Origin: Bacillus sp. FJAT-45350
GTDB lineage: Bacteria > Bacillota > Bacilli > Bacillales > NISU01
Reading direction: 5' to 3'
DNA: 64,000 nt
Assembly (NCBI RefSeq): GCF_002335805.1
Contig: NZ_NISU01000001.1
Coordinates: 504,079 to 568,078, forward strand
The translations under genes were made by a program, and so were the position numbers. Shown here in pieces: positions 16,981 through 28,000 of the stretch; the first letter of the stretch is position 1, and every line of letters starts with the position of its first letter. The notes below the pieces were generated by a model, which was not told the origin of the DNA, searched no databases, and saw only the letters and a program-made list of their open reading frames with translations.

Positions 16981-17871
16981 ATGTTTCGTAACGTAGCAGA
17001 GTTAGTTGAAATAGCAGAAAATAAAAATATACCTATATCTGAAGTTATGATAGAACAAGAAATGTCTGTTACAGAAAGAAGTCGTGACGATATCCTCTCT
17101 CAGATGGAACGGAATTTAACCGTTATGGAGGATGCAGTAGAAAGAGGTATAAAAGAGGATGTACGCTCCGTTTCGGGGTTAACTGGCGGGGATGCTGTTT
17201 TATTACAGCGTTATATTGAAAAAGGTAATATGCTTTCGAATGACACATTGTTAGATGCTGTCAGTAAAGCCGTAGCAACAAATGAAGTGAATGCAGCGAT
17301 GGGAATGATTTGTGCAACACCAACTGCAGGGTCTGCAGGAGTCGTACCTGGTGTTCTATTTGGGTTAAAAAATAAATTAAAACCTTCGCGCGAACAGATG
17401 ATACGATTTTTGTTTACGTCAGGTGCCTTTGGGTTTGTTGTAGCAAACAACGCTTCTATTTCAGGAGCTGCCGGTGGGTGTCAGGCGGAGGTTGGTTCTG
17501 CTACGGGTATGGCTGCAGCAGCGGCTGTTGAGCTTGCAGGTGGAACTCCGCAACAATCCGCAGAAGCGATGGCGATTGCGTTGAAAAATATGCTTGGCTT
17601 AGTATGTGACCCGGTAGCTGGTCTCGTGGAGGTACCATGTGTAAAACGAAATGCGATTGGCGCATCGATTGCTATTGTTGCTGCTGATATGTCATTAGCA
17701 GGTATAACAAGTAGAATTCCGTGTGATGAAGTAATTGATGCAATGTATCGAATTGGTGAAACAATGCCAGTTGCTTTAAGAGAAACTGCCCAAGGAGGTC
17801 TTGCGGCGACACCGACAGGAAAAGCATTAGCTGAAAAGATCTTCGGTGCAACGCAAAAGGAAAATGAATAG
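16981..17871 (+). CDS. sdaAA: L-serine deaminase, iron-sulfur-dependent, alpha subunit
   Basis: The 296-residue alpha chain carries the 4Fe-4S active site. Candidate ligand cysteines are in ICATPTAGSAGVVPG, AGGCQAEVGSATGMAAAAA and VCDPVAGLVEVPCVKRNA, all conserved in the family. AGGAGGAGG precedes the ATG. The stop codon overlaps the start of recG by eight bases, so recG is probably translated from the same message. Order and size match B. subtilis sdaAA. Confidence 0.96.
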   Translation: MFRNVAELVEIAENKNIPISEVMIEQEMSVTERSRDDILSQMERNLTVMEDAVERGIKEDVRSVSGLTGGDAVLLQRYIEKGNMLSNDTLLDAVSKAVATNEVNAAMGMICATPTAGSAGVVPGVLFGLKNKLKPSREQMIRFLFTSGAFGFVVANNASISGAAGGCQAEVGSATGMAAAAAVELAGGTPQQSAEAMAIALKNMLGLVCDPVAGLVEVPCVKRNAIGASIAIVAADMSLAGITSRIPCDEVIDAMYRIGETMPVALRETAQGGLAATPTGKALAEKIFGATQKENE

Positions 17872-19909
17872 TCCATTACTACAAGATATAACGGTTGTTA
17901 AAGGCGTGGGAGAGGAAACAGCAAAACAATTATACAACTTACGAATAAAAACAATAAAAGACTTAATTGAATATTTTCCATTTCGCTATGAAGATTATAG
18001 TTTAAAGAATTTACATGATGTAAAACATGAAGAACGTGTAACTATAGCAGGTGTTATTCATAGTGAGCCAAGTATTCGTTATTTTGGTAAGACGAAGAAC
18101 AGGCTCTCTTTTCGTCTGTTAGTAGGAAATATATTAATAACGGCGACATTTTTTAATCGTGCATTTTTAAAGAAGCAAATAGTTATAGGTGACACAATTA
18201 CTGTTACAGGAAAATGGGACCAGCATAGAATGACATTAACTGCAAGTGAAATGAAAAAGGGTGAACAAAACAGCAACCAGTCTTTGTCGCCGGTCTACTC
18301 TGTCGGTGGGAAAATGACAGTTAAGACTTTGAAAAAATTAATTTACCAAGCATTTAGTCAATATAAAGATGTAATTGTTGAAGTGTTACCTCAGTATATG
18401 TTAGAAAAGTACAAACTTTTACCAAAGAAAGTAGCTATTTATAAGCTGCATTATCCAAAGGATCTACAAGATACTAAACTAGCAAGACGGACAATTGTAT
18501 TTGAAGAATTACTATTATTTCAATTGAAAATGCAAGCATTTCGAAAATTAACTAGAGACCAAACGAGTGGAATAATCCATCAAATTGAGCAGGGTGTAGT
18601 AGAGGAATTTATTGGTCAACTTCCATTCCCATTAACGAATGCACAACAGAGAGTAGTCGATGAAATATTACAAGACCTACAATCTCCTTATCGAATGAAT
18701 AGACTGTTACAAGGAGATGTTGGTTCGGGGAAAACCGTTGTTGCAGCTATTTGCATGTATGCCGCTATTCGCTCAGGTTATCAAGCTGCTTTAATGGTAC
18801 CCACAGAAATATTAGCGGAACAGCATCTAGAATCTTTAACAAGTCTTTTAGAGAAGGTAGGTGTAAATGTTGCCTTATTATCTGGATCTGTTAAAGGGAA
18901 GAAGCGAAGGGAAAAATTAGAACGTTTACTGTCTGGGGAACTTCATGCCCTAGTTGGAACTCATGCTCTTATCCAGGACGATGTTCACTTTCAGCGTCTT
19001 GGACTCGTAATTACTGATGAACAACATCGTTTCGGAGTTGAACAACGAAGAGTTTTACGAGATAAAGGTGAGAACCCTGATGTTCTTTTTATGACAGCTA
19101 CTCCAATTCCAAGAACTTTAGCAATTTCAGTTTTTGGTGATATGGATGTGTCTATTATTGATGAAATGCCTGCTGGGAGAAAGCCTATTGAAACATACTG
19201 GGCTAAGCATGATATGTTAGAAAGAGTATTAGGCTTTATGGAGAAGGAATTAGCTCAGGGTAGACAAGCTTATGTGATTTGTCCTCTAATTGAAGAATCA
19301 GACAAGCTGGATGTTCAAAATGCCATTGATGTCCACACAATCTTGCAACAACATTTTAAGCAATATAATGTTGGATTGATGCATGGAAGGCTTCACTCAA
19401 CTGAAAAGGATGAAGTGATGGAGGCGTTTAGTGATAATCGGTCACAAATTCTTGTTTCGACGACTGTAGTAGAGGTTGGGGTGAATGTTCCTAATGCTAC
19501 ATTTATGCTAATTTATGATGCTGAGCGTTTTGGTTTATCACAACTCCATCAGCTTCGAGGACGGGTTGGACGCGGAGAGTATCAGTCATATTGTATTCTA
19601 CTTGCTGACCCTAAATCAGAAGTAGGAAAAGAACGTATGAGAATTATGACAGAAACAAACGATGGATTTAAACTTTCAGAACGGGATTTAGAGCTAAGAG
19701 GTCCAGGTGATTTCTTTGGTCAAAAACAAAGTGGATTACCAGATTTTAAATTAGCTGATATCGTACATGACTTTAGAGCACTAGAAGTGGCGAGGCAGGA
19801 TGCTGCAACTCTAGTAAAGTCTGATCAGTTTTGGCAGGGTTCAGAATTCTACCAACTAAGAACGCACTTAGAGGAGCAGGGAGTAGTAGAAGGAGAGAAG
19901 CTTGATTAG
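17864..19909 (+). CDS. recG: ATP-dependent DNA helicase RecG
   Basis: RecG remodels stalled forks and branch-migrates Holliday junctions. From ATG 17864 the protein is 682 residues, the length of the B. subtilis protein; the upstream start at 17846 would lie inside sdaAA and lacks a ribosome binding site, whereas AAAAGGA precedes 17864. The N-terminal wedge (OB) domain spans about 50-150. Walker A QGDVGSGKTVVA is near 282 and ITDEQHRFG near 383. The C-terminal part has LRGRVGRGEYQSYC and the RecG-specific ERDLELRGPGDFFGQKQSG. Confidence 0.97.
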   Translation: MNSPLLQDITVVKGVGEETAKQLYNLRIKTIKDLIEYFPFRYEDYSLKNLHDVKHEERVTIAGVIHSEPSIRYFGKTKNRLSFRLLVGNILITATFFNRAFLKKQIVIGDTITVTGKWDQHRMTLTASEMKKGEQNSNQSLSPVYSVGGKMTVKTLKKLIYQAFSQYKDVIVEVLPQYMLEKYKLLPKKVAIYKLHYPKDLQDTKLARRTIVFEELLLFQLKMQAFRKLTRDQTSGIIHQIEQGVVEEFIGQLPFPLTNAQQRVVDEILQDLQSPYRMNRLLQGDVGSGKTVVAAICMYAAIRSGYQAALMVPTEILAEQHLESLTSLLEKVGVNVALLSGSVKGKKRREKLERLLSGELHALVGTHALIQDDVHFQRLGLVITDEQHRFGVEQRRVLRDKGENPDVLFMTATPIPRTLAISVFGDMDVSIIDEMPAGRKPIETYWAKHDMLERVLGFMEKELAQGRQAYVICPLIEESDKLDVQNAIDVHTILQQHFKQYNVGLMHGRLHSTEKDEVMEAFSDNRSQILVSTTVVEVGVNVPNATFMLIYDAERFGLSQLHQLRGRVGRGEYQSYCILLADPKSEVGKERMRIMTETNDGFKLSERDLELRGPGDFFGQKQSGLPDFKLADIVHDFRALEVARQDAATLVKSDQFWQGSEFYQLRTHLEEQGVVEGEKLD

Positions 19910-19925
19910 GAAAAAATGTTTGTTG

Positions 19926-19966
19926 AAATACAACAACAAGGTTACAACTTGTTGTTGTATTTATTA
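19926..19966 (+). terminator. Intrinsic terminator after recG
   Basis: A perfect 14-bp stem (AATACAACAACAAG / CTTGTTGTTGTATT) with a 7-base loop is followed by TATTAG. The U-tract is short, but the stem is strong and lies 17 bases after the stop. Confidence 0.75.
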
Positions 19967-20022
19967 GTGTCTATGTTATGTCATTTCGTAAGTAGCGGAT
20001 AATAATACTCAGCTTTTTTCGC

Positions 20023-20051
20023 TTGAAATCTTTTAGGGCTAATTATATACT
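20023..20051 (+). promoter_or_regulatory. Sigma-A promoter of the fapR operon
   Basis: TTGAAA at 20023-20028 and TATACT at 20046-20051 are separated by exactly 17 bases. The predicted start site falls within the FapR operator just downstream. Confidence 0.8.
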
Positions 20052-20055
20052 ACTC

Positions 20056-20074
20056 TTAGTACCTAGTCATATAA
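20056..20074 (+). promoter_or_regulatory. FapR operator
   Basis: TTAGTACCTAGTCATATAA closely resembles the known FapR box, whose consensus left half is TTAGTACCT. It overlaps the expected +1, as in B. subtilis, so repression should occur by blocking initiation until malonyl-CoA releases FapR. Confidence 0.85.
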
Positions 20075-20095
20075 CTATGAATGGTGGCTTGTATT

Positions 20096-20650
20096 ATGAA
20101 AATGACAAAGAAAGAACGGCAGAAACGTTTAAAGGAAACAATCGCTGAGAATCCTTTTATTACAGATGAGGATCTAGCAAAAATGTTTTCTGTTAGTATT
20201 CAAACGATTCGCCTAGATAGAATGGAACTTTCGATACCAGAGTTAAGAGAACGAATTAAAGACGTTGCTAAAAAGCAGTTAGATGATGTAAAAGCTCTAC
20301 CGCTTGAAGAAGTTATTGGAGAAATTATTGACCTTCAATTAGACCTGAGTGCGATCTCAATCTTAGATATTAAACCTGAGCATGTTTTTTCTCGCAACCA
20401 AATAGCGAGGGGCCATCACCTTTTTGCGCAGGCTAATTCCCTAGCAGTTGCGATTATCAATGACGAACTTGCACTAACAGCTAAGGCGACAATACATTTT
20501 ACGAGACAAGTAAAAGTAGAAGAGCGTGTAATCGCGAAGGCAAAAGTAACAAAATTGGAAAAAGAAAGAACTGTCGTAGAGGTTACTAGCTTTGTAGAAC
20601 AGGAAAAAGTATTTTCTGGTCGCTTTGATATGTTCCGTTCGAAAAATTAA
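20096..20650 (+). CDS. fapR: FapR, malonyl-CoA-responsive repressor of lipid synthesis
   Basis: FapR represses fatty-acid and phospholipid genes and is released by malonyl-CoA. From ATG 20096 the protein is 184 residues: a winged-helix N-terminus ([20 protein letters not shown]), a linker helix, and a hot-dog effector domain containing [20 protein letters not shown] and [13 protein letters not shown] prefer 20096 over ATG 20081 because GGTGG sits about 8 bases before it and B. subtilis FapR begins at the equivalent place. It appears autoregulated through the upstream box. A 166-base gap separates it from plsX, wider than in B. subtilis. Confidence 0.96.
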   Translation: MKMTKKERQKRLKETIAENPFITDEDLAKMFSVSIQTIRLDRMELSIPELRERIKDVAKKQLDDVKALPLEEVIGEIIDLQLDLSAISILDIKPEHVFSRNQIARGHHLFAQANSLAVAIINDELALTAKATIHFTRQVKVEERVIAKAKVTKLEKERTVVEVTSFVEQEKVFSGRFDMFRSKN

Positions 20651-20816
20651 TTTTACTAAAGATAGGTACTCAAAAAAAGGCTAATATCCCTTTTGAAATG
20701 AATACAGGAATTTTTCTTTCTGTTGTAGAAGAAAGATACAGATGGGGTGTAGTGTTCATTTTTCCCGGTGATATCTAATACTTTAATAAAATAGGCAGGG
20801 AAATGAGGGTATAGAG

Positions 20817-21836
20817 ATGAAACTAGCAATGGATGCAATGGGAGGGGACAACGCTCCTGAAGCAATTGTTGAAGCAGCTATGAAAGGAATCCAAACTCAT
20901 AGCGATCTTGAAATTATTTTAGTAGGAAATGAAGAACACATAACGAAATACTTAAAAGATGAAACAAGAATATCAATATTACATACCGACGAAAAAATAG
21001 AAGATACGGATTCACCTACTGCTGCCGTTAGGAGAAAGAAAAATGCTTCTATGGTTCTAGCAATTAAGGAAGTAAAAGAGGGTCGAGCTGATGCAGTCAT
21101 TTCAGCTGGCAATACTGGGGCATTGATGACAGCAGGCTTATTACATATCGGACGTATAAATGGAATTGAAAGACCTGCTTTAGCACCGATGCTAAAGACG
21201 ACTGCTGGAGAAGGGTTTCTATTACTTGATGTTGGGGCAAATATGGATGCCAAAGAAGGACATCTCCTTCAATATGCCATCATGGGTAATATTTATATGC
21301 AGACGGTTCAAAAAATGAACAAACCTCGAGTTGGTTTATTAAATGTAGGAACGGAAGAAGGCAAAGGAAACGAATTAACGAAAAAAGCTTTCGAATTATT
21401 AAAAGAAACTGATTTCCAGTTTATCGGTAACATTGAATCTAGAGATTTACTAAATGGTGCAGCAGATGTAGTCGTTTGTGACGGCTTTTCAGGAAATCTT
21501 GTATTAAAGTCTGCAGAAGGAACAGCCGCTACAGTTATGTCAATGCTGAAGAAAGAACTAACGAGCTCCTTGCTAAATAAACTAGCAGCGAGTATTTTAA
21601 AACCTAGCTTTAAACGATTGAAAAAACAAATGAGCTATTCAGAATACGGTGGAGCAAGTTTATTTGGTTTAAAGGCTCCTGTTATTAAGGCACACGGTTC
21701 ATCTGATGCAGTTGCATTAGCACATGCGATTAGGCAAGCAAATGAAATGGTTTCTGAACAGGTCGTAACAACGATTAAAAATGAAGTAGCAAAGTATCAA
21801 AAAATGACAGGAAACATTGAAGATAAAGGAGAATGA
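20817..21836 (+). CDS. plsX: Phosphate acyltransferase PlsX
   Basis: PlsX converts acyl-ACP to acyl-phosphate, the donor for PlsY in phosphatidic acid synthesis. The 339-residue protein begins [17 protein letters not shown]. It has [45 protein letters not shown] and [16 protein letters not shown], all family hallmarks. GAGGG lies upstream of the ATG. Its last codons overlap the first possible start of fabD. It belongs to the FapR-controlled cluster. Confidence 0.96.
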   Translation: MKLAMDAMGGDNAPEAIVEAAMKGIQTHSDLEIILVGNEEHITKYLKDETRISILHTDEKIEDTDSPTAAVRRKKNASMVLAIKEVKEGRADAVISAGNTGALMTAGLLHIGRINGIERPALAPMLKTTAGEGFLLLDVGANMDAKEGHLLQYAIMGNIYMQTVQKMNKPRVGLLNVGTEEGKGNELTKKAFELLKETDFQFIGNIESRDLLNGAADVVVCDGFSGNLVLKSAEGTAATVMSMLKKELTSSLLNKLAASILKPSFKRLKKQMSYSEYGGASLFGLKAPVIKAHGSSDAVALAHAIRQANEMVSEQVVTTIKNEVAKYQKMTGNIEDKGE

Positions 21837-21838
21837 TT

Positions 21839-22765
21839 ATGGGGAAGATAGCATTTTTATTTCCGGGACAAGGCTCTCAATTTGTAGGAATGGGAAGTAC
21901 ATTAGATAATGATATTTTTTCAAGAGCTGATGAACGATTAGGTTTCTCCCTTTCTGATATTATGTTTCAAGGTCCTGAGGATGCATTAAAACGAACGGAA
22001 AATACCCAACCAGCACTACTTACTATGAGCGTGGCAGTATTAGAGTCAATGAAGAAACATGATATTACACCTGATTATGTGGCTGGACATAGTTTAGGAG
22101 AATATAGTGCATTAGTAGCTGCAGGAGCTATGACCTTTGAAGATGCGGTTTATGCTGTAAGACAGCGTGGTTTGTTTATGGAAGAAGCTGTTCCAACTGG
22201 TGTGGGAGCAATGGCTGCGGTACTTGGAATGGAACGTGAAGCTTTAGAACAGGTTTGCTCTACTGTTTCGACAGATGAACATGTTGTACAATTAGCAAAT
22301 ATGAATTGTCCTGGACAAATTGTTATATCTGGTTCGGCGGAAGCTGTTCAGTTAGCTTCTGAAAAAGCAAAGGAAGAAGGGGCTAAACGAGTTATTCCAT
22401 TACAAGTAAGTGGTCCATTTCATTCATCACTAATGAAACCAGCTGCTGATAAACTAGCAAAAGTATTAGAAGAAATTACGATAAAAGATGCAACAATTCC
22501 AGTAATAGCAAATGTGACAGCAGAGGAAATGATATCTGCTTCTGACATTACAGAAAAACTTATTGAACAAGTTTATTCGCCTGTACTCTGGGAAGATACT
22601 GTAAGGAAGCTTTTAGACCTTGGAGTTGATACATTTGTTGAAGTTGGTTCAGGGAATGTATTATCTGGCCTAGTGAGAAAAGTACAACGTCGTGCAAATG
22701 TTCATGCAGTAAGTGATTTCGAAAGTATTGAAAAAATGGTTTTGGCTCTGAAAGGAGAGAAATAA
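21839..22765 (+). CDS. fabD: Malonyl-CoA:ACP transacylase
   Basis: FabD loads malonyl groups onto ACP to start each elongation cycle. The 308-residue protein begins [19 protein letters not shown]. The catalytic serine is in [11 protein letters not shown], the malonyl-carboxylate arginine in [11 protein letters not shown], and the catalytic histidine in [10 protein letters not shown] use ATG 21839, 8 bases after AAAGGAG; ATG 21833 is only 2 bases from that site. The gene lies directly after plsX and one base before fabG. Confidence 0.96.
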   Translation: MGKIAFLFPGQGSQFVGMGSTLDNDIFSRADERLGFSLSDIMFQGPEDALKRTENTQPALLTMSVAVLESMKKHDITPDYVAGHSLGEYSALVAAGAMTFEDAVYAVRQRGLFMEEAVPTGVGAMAAVLGMEREALEQVCSTVSTDEHVVQLANMNCPGQIVISGSAEAVQLASEKAKEEGAKRVIPLQVSGPFHSSLMKPAADKLAKVLEEITIKDATIPVIANVTAEEMISASDITEKLIEQVYSPVLWEDTVRKLLDLGVDTFVEVGSGNVLSGLVRKVQRRANVHAVSDFESIEKMVLALKGEK

Positions 22766-22766
22766 T

Positions 22767-23510
22767 ATGTTAAAGGGTAAGTCAGCTTTAGTAACAGGAG
22801 CATCGCGTGGAATTGGACGTGCAACTGCAATTGAGTTAGGGAAACAAGGTGCAAATGTAGCGGTCAATTATTCAGGTAGTAAAGAAAAAGCTGAAGAAGT
22901 TGTGGCTGAATTAAAGGGAATGGGTGTTGAGGCATTTGCTATTCAAGCAGACGTAGCTGACTCAGAATCAGTACAAGGTATGATTAAAGAAGTAATAGGA
23001 ACTTTTGGTTCGCTTGATATCCTTGTAAATAACGCAGGTATCACTAGAGATAATTTAATTATGCGTATGAAGGAAGAAGACTGGGATGCAGTTATTAATA
23101 CAAATTTAAAAGGTGTGTTTAACTGCTCAAAAGCAGTAACAAGACAAATGATGAAACAACGTTCAGGTCGCATAATTAATGTTGCTTCTGTCGTAGCAGT
23201 TATGGGGAATGCGGGACAAGCTAACTATGTTGCTGCAAAAGCTGGTGTTATTGGTTTAACAAAATCAATGGCTCGTGAGTTAGCTAATCGTAATATTACT
23301 GTAAATGCAATTGCTCCAGGCTTTATAGAGACAGACATGACGGATAGTTTAACTGACGAAATCAAGGGTGAAATGCTAAAGCAAGTACCACTTGCAAAGT
23401 TAGGGCAACCTGAACAAATTGCATCAGTTATTCGTTTCCTAGCATCTGACGACAGTAGTTATATGACGGGACAAACTTTGCACGTTGATGGTGGAATGGT
23501 AATGCCCTAA
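22767..23510 (+). CDS. fabG: 3-oxoacyl-ACP reductase
   Basis: FabG uses NADPH to reduce 3-oxoacyl-ACP in type II fatty-acid synthesis. It is a 247-residue short-chain dehydrogenase. Cofactor motif [12 protein letters not shown] lies at about residues 10-21, followed by [10 protein letters not shown] and the catalytic Ser with Tyr-X3-Lys in [19 protein letters not shown]. The C-terminus [15 protein letters not shown] is typical. AGGAGAG precedes the ATG. acpP follows after 233 bases that contain a repeat element and a separate promoter. Confidence 0.96.
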   Translation: MLKGKSALVTGASRGIGRATAIELGKQGANVAVNYSGSKEKAEEVVAELKGMGVEAFAIQADVADSESVQGMIKEVIGTFGSLDILVNNAGITRDNLIMRMKEEDWDAVINTNLKGVFNCSKAVTRQMMKQRSGRIINVASVVAVMGNAGQANYVAAKAGVIGLTKSMARELANRNITVNAIAPGFIETDMTDSLTDEIKGEMLKQVPLAKLGQPEQIASVIRFLASDDSSYMTGQTLHVDGGMVMP

Positions 23511-23516
23511 GAATAA

Positions 23517-23653
23517 TTATTAGTTATGAATGGTGAGTTATGAATGAAAAATGGGAATTGAAATCTTTGGATACTTAGTTAATTTTGTAATGTTTCGACA
23601 TCATTAACAATTCATAACTTATAACTTGTAATTCATAATTAGCAATTCCCACT
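23517..23653. repeat. AT-rich interspersed element, copy 1
   Basis: The left end TTATTAGTTATGAATG and the right end AATTCCCACT delimit 137 bases between fabG and acpP. The right part is a run of ATAACT/TAATTCAT heptads whose complement resembles the left arm, so the element can fold back on itself. A second copy of almost equal length (138 bases), starting with the same 16 bases and ending with the same 10 bases, is at 29704-29841. Confidence 0.7.
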
Positions 23654-23682
23654 TGCGTATTTGTTGTAAAATCACCTATAAT
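23653..23682 (+). promoter_or_regulatory. Candidate sigma-A promoter of acpP
   Basis: A consensus -10 TATAAT at 23677-23682 is preceded after 18 bases by TTGCGT at 23653-23658. The -35 begins at the last base of the repeat element, so the element abuts the promoter. Confidence 0.6.
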
Positions 23683-23743
23683 GATTTTCATTGGATATGT
23701 CGTTAATTAATTCCAAATTACTTTGAGAGGAGGTGAACGAAAG

Positions 23744-23977
23744 ATGGCAGATGTTTTATCTCGTATCACAAAAATTATTGTTGATCGTTTAGGAGTAGAA
23801 GAATCAGAAGTCAAACCTGCGGCTTCATTCAAGGACGATTTAGGTGCAGATTCATTAGACGTTGTAGAACTTGTTATGGAATTAGAAGATGAGTTTGATT
23901 TAGAGATTTCTGATGAAGAAGCTGAAAAAATCTCTACTGTAGCAGATGTTGTAGAATACATACAAAGCCAACAGTAG
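23744..23977 (+). CDS. acpP: Acyl carrier protein
   Basis: ACP carries growing acyl chains on a 4'-phosphopantetheine arm. The 77-residue acidic protein has the attachment serine Ser37 in [19 protein letters not shown] and ends in [15 protein letters not shown] 23744 has GAGAGGAGGTGA upstream; an in-frame upstream start at 23723 overlaps that site and is rejected. A strong terminator follows. The gene completes the fapR-plsX-fabD-fabG-acpP group. Confidence 0.98.
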   Translation: MADVLSRITKIIVDRLGVEESEVKPAASFKDDLGADSLDVVELVMELEDEFDLEISDEEAEKISTVADVVEYIQSQQ

Positions 23978-23989
23978 TTCTCTTATTGT

Positions 23990-24023
23990 CAAGTCCCATA
24001 TATTGATATGGGACTTGCATTTA
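23990..24023 (+). terminator. Intrinsic terminator after acpP
   Basis: A perfect 12-bp stem CAAGTCCCATAT / ATATGGGACTTG with a 4-base ATTG loop is followed by CATTTAA. The U-tract is weak. Confidence 0.7.
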
Positions 24024-24085
24024 AGGAAAGACTGCTTCACAGCTTTTCTTATTAAAATTTACCTGTGAACGTGTTGGAGGTAGCC

Positions 24086-24889
24086 ATGTCACATTCTTCA
24101 AAAAATTATCGAAAACGTTTTGGCCCAAACCAGTATGACCGTAAAAGACAAACTAGAAGATTGACACTAACTGTTAAGCAAAAAGAAAGGTTTGAACAGT
24201 TAGTTTCTGAAATTGGACTACCGTTTCATGATAATAAGCTGTTAATTCAGGCTTTTACACATTCATCCTATGTGAATGAGCATCGCATTAGCTCTTGTCA
24301 AGATAACGAGCGTCTTGAGTTCTTAGGAGACGCTGTGTTAGAACTAGCTGTTTCTCAATACTTATATAAAAAATTTGAGGCGATGAGCGAAGGGGATATG
24401 ACGAAGCTAAGAGCGGCGATTGTCTGCGAAGCTTCATTGGCTAATTTAGCTAATGAACTATGCTTTGGTGAACTAGTGTTACTCGGTAAAGGTGAGGAAA
24501 TGACCGGTGGAAGAGGTCGTCCTGCGCTATTAGCTGATGTATATGAATCCTTTGTTGGCGCGTTATATCTTGACCAGGATCTAGATGCAGTCTATCGCTT
24601 TTTAGACCTAACGATTTACCCTAAAATTAATGAGGGTGCTTTTTCTCATATGATGGATTTTAAAAGTCAATTACAGGAGTTTGTTCAACGTGATAATATT
24701 GGACAGATTCATTATGAAATTGTCCAGGAACGTGGTCCAGCTCATAGTCGAGAATTTGTTTCAGAAGTCTTATTGAATGCTCGAACATTAGGTATCGGTA
24801 CTGGCCGTTCAAAAAAAGAAGCAGAACAACATGCTGCTCAGCAAGCTCTTATTAGCTTAAGTGAAGAAGGGCAAAAAGATAATATATAA
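24086..24889 (+). CDS. rnc: Ribonuclease III
   Basis: RNase III cleaves double-stranded RNA, including rRNA precursors. From ATG 24086 the protein is 267 residues. It has a basic N-terminal tail, the catalytic signature [19 protein letters not shown] near 74-92, [26 protein letters not shown], and a C-terminal dsRNA-binding domain ([10 protein letters not shown] to [15 protein letters not shown]). GGAGGTAGCC supports this start; an upstream in-frame start at 24065 lacks such a site. It precedes smc and ftsY as in B. subtilis. Confidence 0.97.
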   Translation: MSHSSKNYRKRFGPNQYDRKRQTRRLTLTVKQKERFEQLVSEIGLPFHDNKLLIQAFTHSSYVNEHRISSCQDNERLEFLGDAVLELAVSQYLYKKFEAMSEGDMTKLRAAIVCEASLANLANELCFGELVLLGKGEEMTGGRGRPALLADVYESFVGALYLDQDLDAVYRFLDLTIYPKINEGAFSHMMDFKSQLQEFVQRDNIGQIHYEIVQERGPAHSREFVSEVLLNARTLGIGTGRSKKEAEQHAAQQALISLSEEGQKDNI

Positions 24890-24894
24890 TTGGA

Positions 24895-24927
24895 AAGAAG
24901 GGGACAAACTCATTCCTCTTCTTTTTT
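24895..24927 (+). terminator. Intrinsic terminator after rnc
   Basis: AAGAAGGGGA pairs with TCCTCTTCTT (one G-U pair) around a 9-base loop and is followed by TTTTG. smc therefore probably needs its own promoter; a TATAAT lies at 24993-24998 but its -35 is poor. Confidence 0.7.
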
Positions 24928-25034
24928 GTGTAAATACAGGTTGTATATCATAATTCGTAACTTGTGAATCGGCATATCAAGTTTTAATTATGATATAATA
25001 ATTGCGTTGTTATCAAAGGTGAGGAGGATGAAAG

Positions 25035-28000
25035 ATGTTCCTCAAACGTTTAGAGGTCATTGGGTTTAAATCATTTGCTGAACAGATGAATATTGACTTT
25101 GTGCCAGGGGTTACAGCTGTAGTTGGACCTAATGGGAGCGGAAAAAGTAATATTTCAGATGGTATACGGTGGGTGTTAGGAGAGCAATCTGCGAAATCAT
25201 TACGTGGGTCAAAAATGGAAGATATCATTTTCGCCGGAAGTGACACAAGAAAACCATTAAATTTTGCTGAAATAACATTAGTCCTTGATAATGAGGATCA
25301 TTACATAGGAATTGACTATAGTGAGGTAAGTGTTACTCGACGAGTCTATCGCTCAGGAGATAGTGAGTATCTATTAAATCGGCAAACATGTAGATTAAAG
25401 GATATTGTTGATTTATTTATGGATTCTGGTCTTGGTCGAGAGGCATATTCGATTATTGGTCAAGGTAAGGTAGAAGAGATATTAAGTAGTAAATCAGAAG
25501 ACCGCAGAGTCATTTTTGAAGATGCTGCTGGGGTACTTAAATACAAGAATCGTAAAATAAAAGCAGAACGTAAATTAGCAGAAACTCAAGAAAATCTTTT
25601 TAGAGTAGAAGACATTTTACATGAGCTTGAAGGGCAAGTAGAACCTCTGCAAATACAGGCATCTGTTGCAAAAGACTACCTTCAAAAAAAGGCTGAACTA
25701 AAAGATGTAGAAGTTGCTTTAATGGTCTATGAGATTGATGATTTACATAAAAAATGGTCAGAGCATAACCAACAGTTTGAAAAGCTTAAAGAAGAAAAAA
25801 CAACTCGCCAAAATAGTATAGAAGAAAATGAAGCAAAACTAACACTTGTTCGCGAACAACTTCAACAACTTGATGAAGAGATGAACGAATATCAAGATTC
25901 TCTATTAAAAACTAGTGAAGAATTAGAAAAAAATGAAGGGCAAAAGGAAGTACTTAAAGAAAGAAAAAAGAATTTTACTCAAAATAAAGACCAGCTACTA
26001 AAAACAATAAATAATCTTAAAGAGGAAAAACTCGAACTAGGGCAAAAGCTAAATGAAGAAATTGGAAAGCAAAAAAATATTGAAAAGATACTAGTTCATT
26101 TAAAAGAAGAGATGACTGATAAGAATAAAGCACTAGCTCTTGCTGAGGAAGACCTAGAGGCTGAATTAGATAGGCTAAAGTCAGATTATATTGAAGTGTT
26201 AAATGAACAAGCATCAATTCGAAATGAAACCCGTTATTTAAAAGAACAACTCCACCTTCAAGAAAAAAAAGTAATAAGAATAGAGGATGACAATAAGCAA
26301 TTAATTACTTTGCGTGAGGAAGTGGCAATTAGGAAGAATGATTTAACATCAGTTCTTCTTCAAAAGCAGGGTGAGGTTGAAGAGAAAGTAAAGGAATATA
26401 GAAATGTTCAACTGGAATTAGAACAAAAACGGAATTCCTATCAAAAGCAACAAAGTAAACTATATGAAGCATATCAGCTTATCCAGCAAGTTCGTTCAAG
26501 AAAAGAAGTTCTTGAGGAAATGCAAGCCGATTTTTCAGGGTTCTTTCAAGGGGTAAAAGAAATACTAAGAGCTAGAGGTGGACAGCTTTCAGGTATAGTT
26601 GGAGCAGTTGCAGAGCTAGTGAAGGTACCAAAAGAATACGAGACAGCATTAGAAATTTCATTAGGCGGGGCGACGCAACATATCGTAGTGGAAACCGAAG
26701 AACAAGCTCGTCGTGCAATTCAATTTTTAAAGCAAAAACGATATGGCCGAGCAACATTTCTCCCTTTACCAGCCATTAAAGGAAGGTATCTGAGTGATAA
26801 TCAGCTATCAATTGTAAATACACATCCGTCGTTTGTTGGTGTGGCATCTGATTTAATCAATTTTGATAAAAAATATGAACACGTTATAAGTAATTTACTA
26901 GGACATGTCATCATTGCCACTGACCTACAAGGGGCAAATGAAATTGCTCGTTTATTAGGGTTTAGGAATCGAATTGTGACAGTAGATGGAGATGTAGTAA
27001 ATCCAGGTGGCTCTATGACGGGTGGAAGCATTAAACAAAAAACAACACCACTTCTTGGTCGTTCAAGAGAACTTGAATCATTAACTGATAAGCTGGTAAA
27101 AATGGAAGAAACGACCTCTGTATTAGAAAATTATGTAAAAGATTTAAAACAACAGGTTTCTGCACTTGAAGTAAGGTTAGAAAAACTGCGAGTAGAAGGT
27201 GAAGGTTCAAGGGAGGCAGAGCAAGAAATTCGTTCCGCTATAAGAGAGATAGAGATGGAAGAAAAGAACGTAAATGAACGTCTTCTATTGTACGACCGAG
27301 AACATGGGTCTTTTACAACAGAGCGTCAAGAAATAGAAAATCGTTTAATTCATCTTGAACATACACTAACGCAAACAGTAGCTTCCTCAGAGTTACTAGA
27401 AAAACAAGTTTCAGAAATTGAAGAAAAAAAGAAACTACAAAAAACATCGAAAGAGACTGTACAAGAAGATTTAATTGAGTTAAAGGTTGAGCTTGCTAAA
27501 GAAGAAGAACGACTACATAACCAGAAGGAAACTGTTCAACGTTTATCGAATGAAGAAGAGCGAACAACAAACCGTCTTAAGGATATGGAAGAGCAATACT
27601 GGTTACTAGAAAATGAAATGACTGCTAGTTCAACAGGAGAAGAGACGATTGAAGACAAAATTGAAAGAAATCGTAAACGTAAGGATGAAGCAATTCATTC
27701 TCTTTCTAAGATTCGCCATCAACGACAAGATTTGCAGCAAAAAGCTACGTACCTTGAGGACAAGCTTAAGCTTGAAAAGGGTCAGTTAACGTACATTATG
27801 GAACAACTTCATGACAAGGAAGTCCTTGTCAATCGTTTAGATGTTGAGCTAGAAAACCGTTTATCTCATATACGTAATGAATATGAACTGAGCTATGAAG
27901 CTGCAAAAGAGCATTATCATTTAACGCTTGATGTAGATGATGCTCGAACAAAAGTAAAGTTAATCAAGCTGGCAATAGAAGAGCTAGGGCATGTAAATTT

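Noticed and set aside
17481-17876. Minus-strand ORF of 131 codons opposite sdaAA
   Set aside because: Ala/Ser/Ile-rich composition, opposite the conserved Fe-S site of SdaAA, and no start signal.
20651-20816. Possible small gene between fapR and plsX
   Set aside because: No plus-strand ORF with a ribosome binding site is seen; the minus-strand ORF here is antisense to the plsX start.
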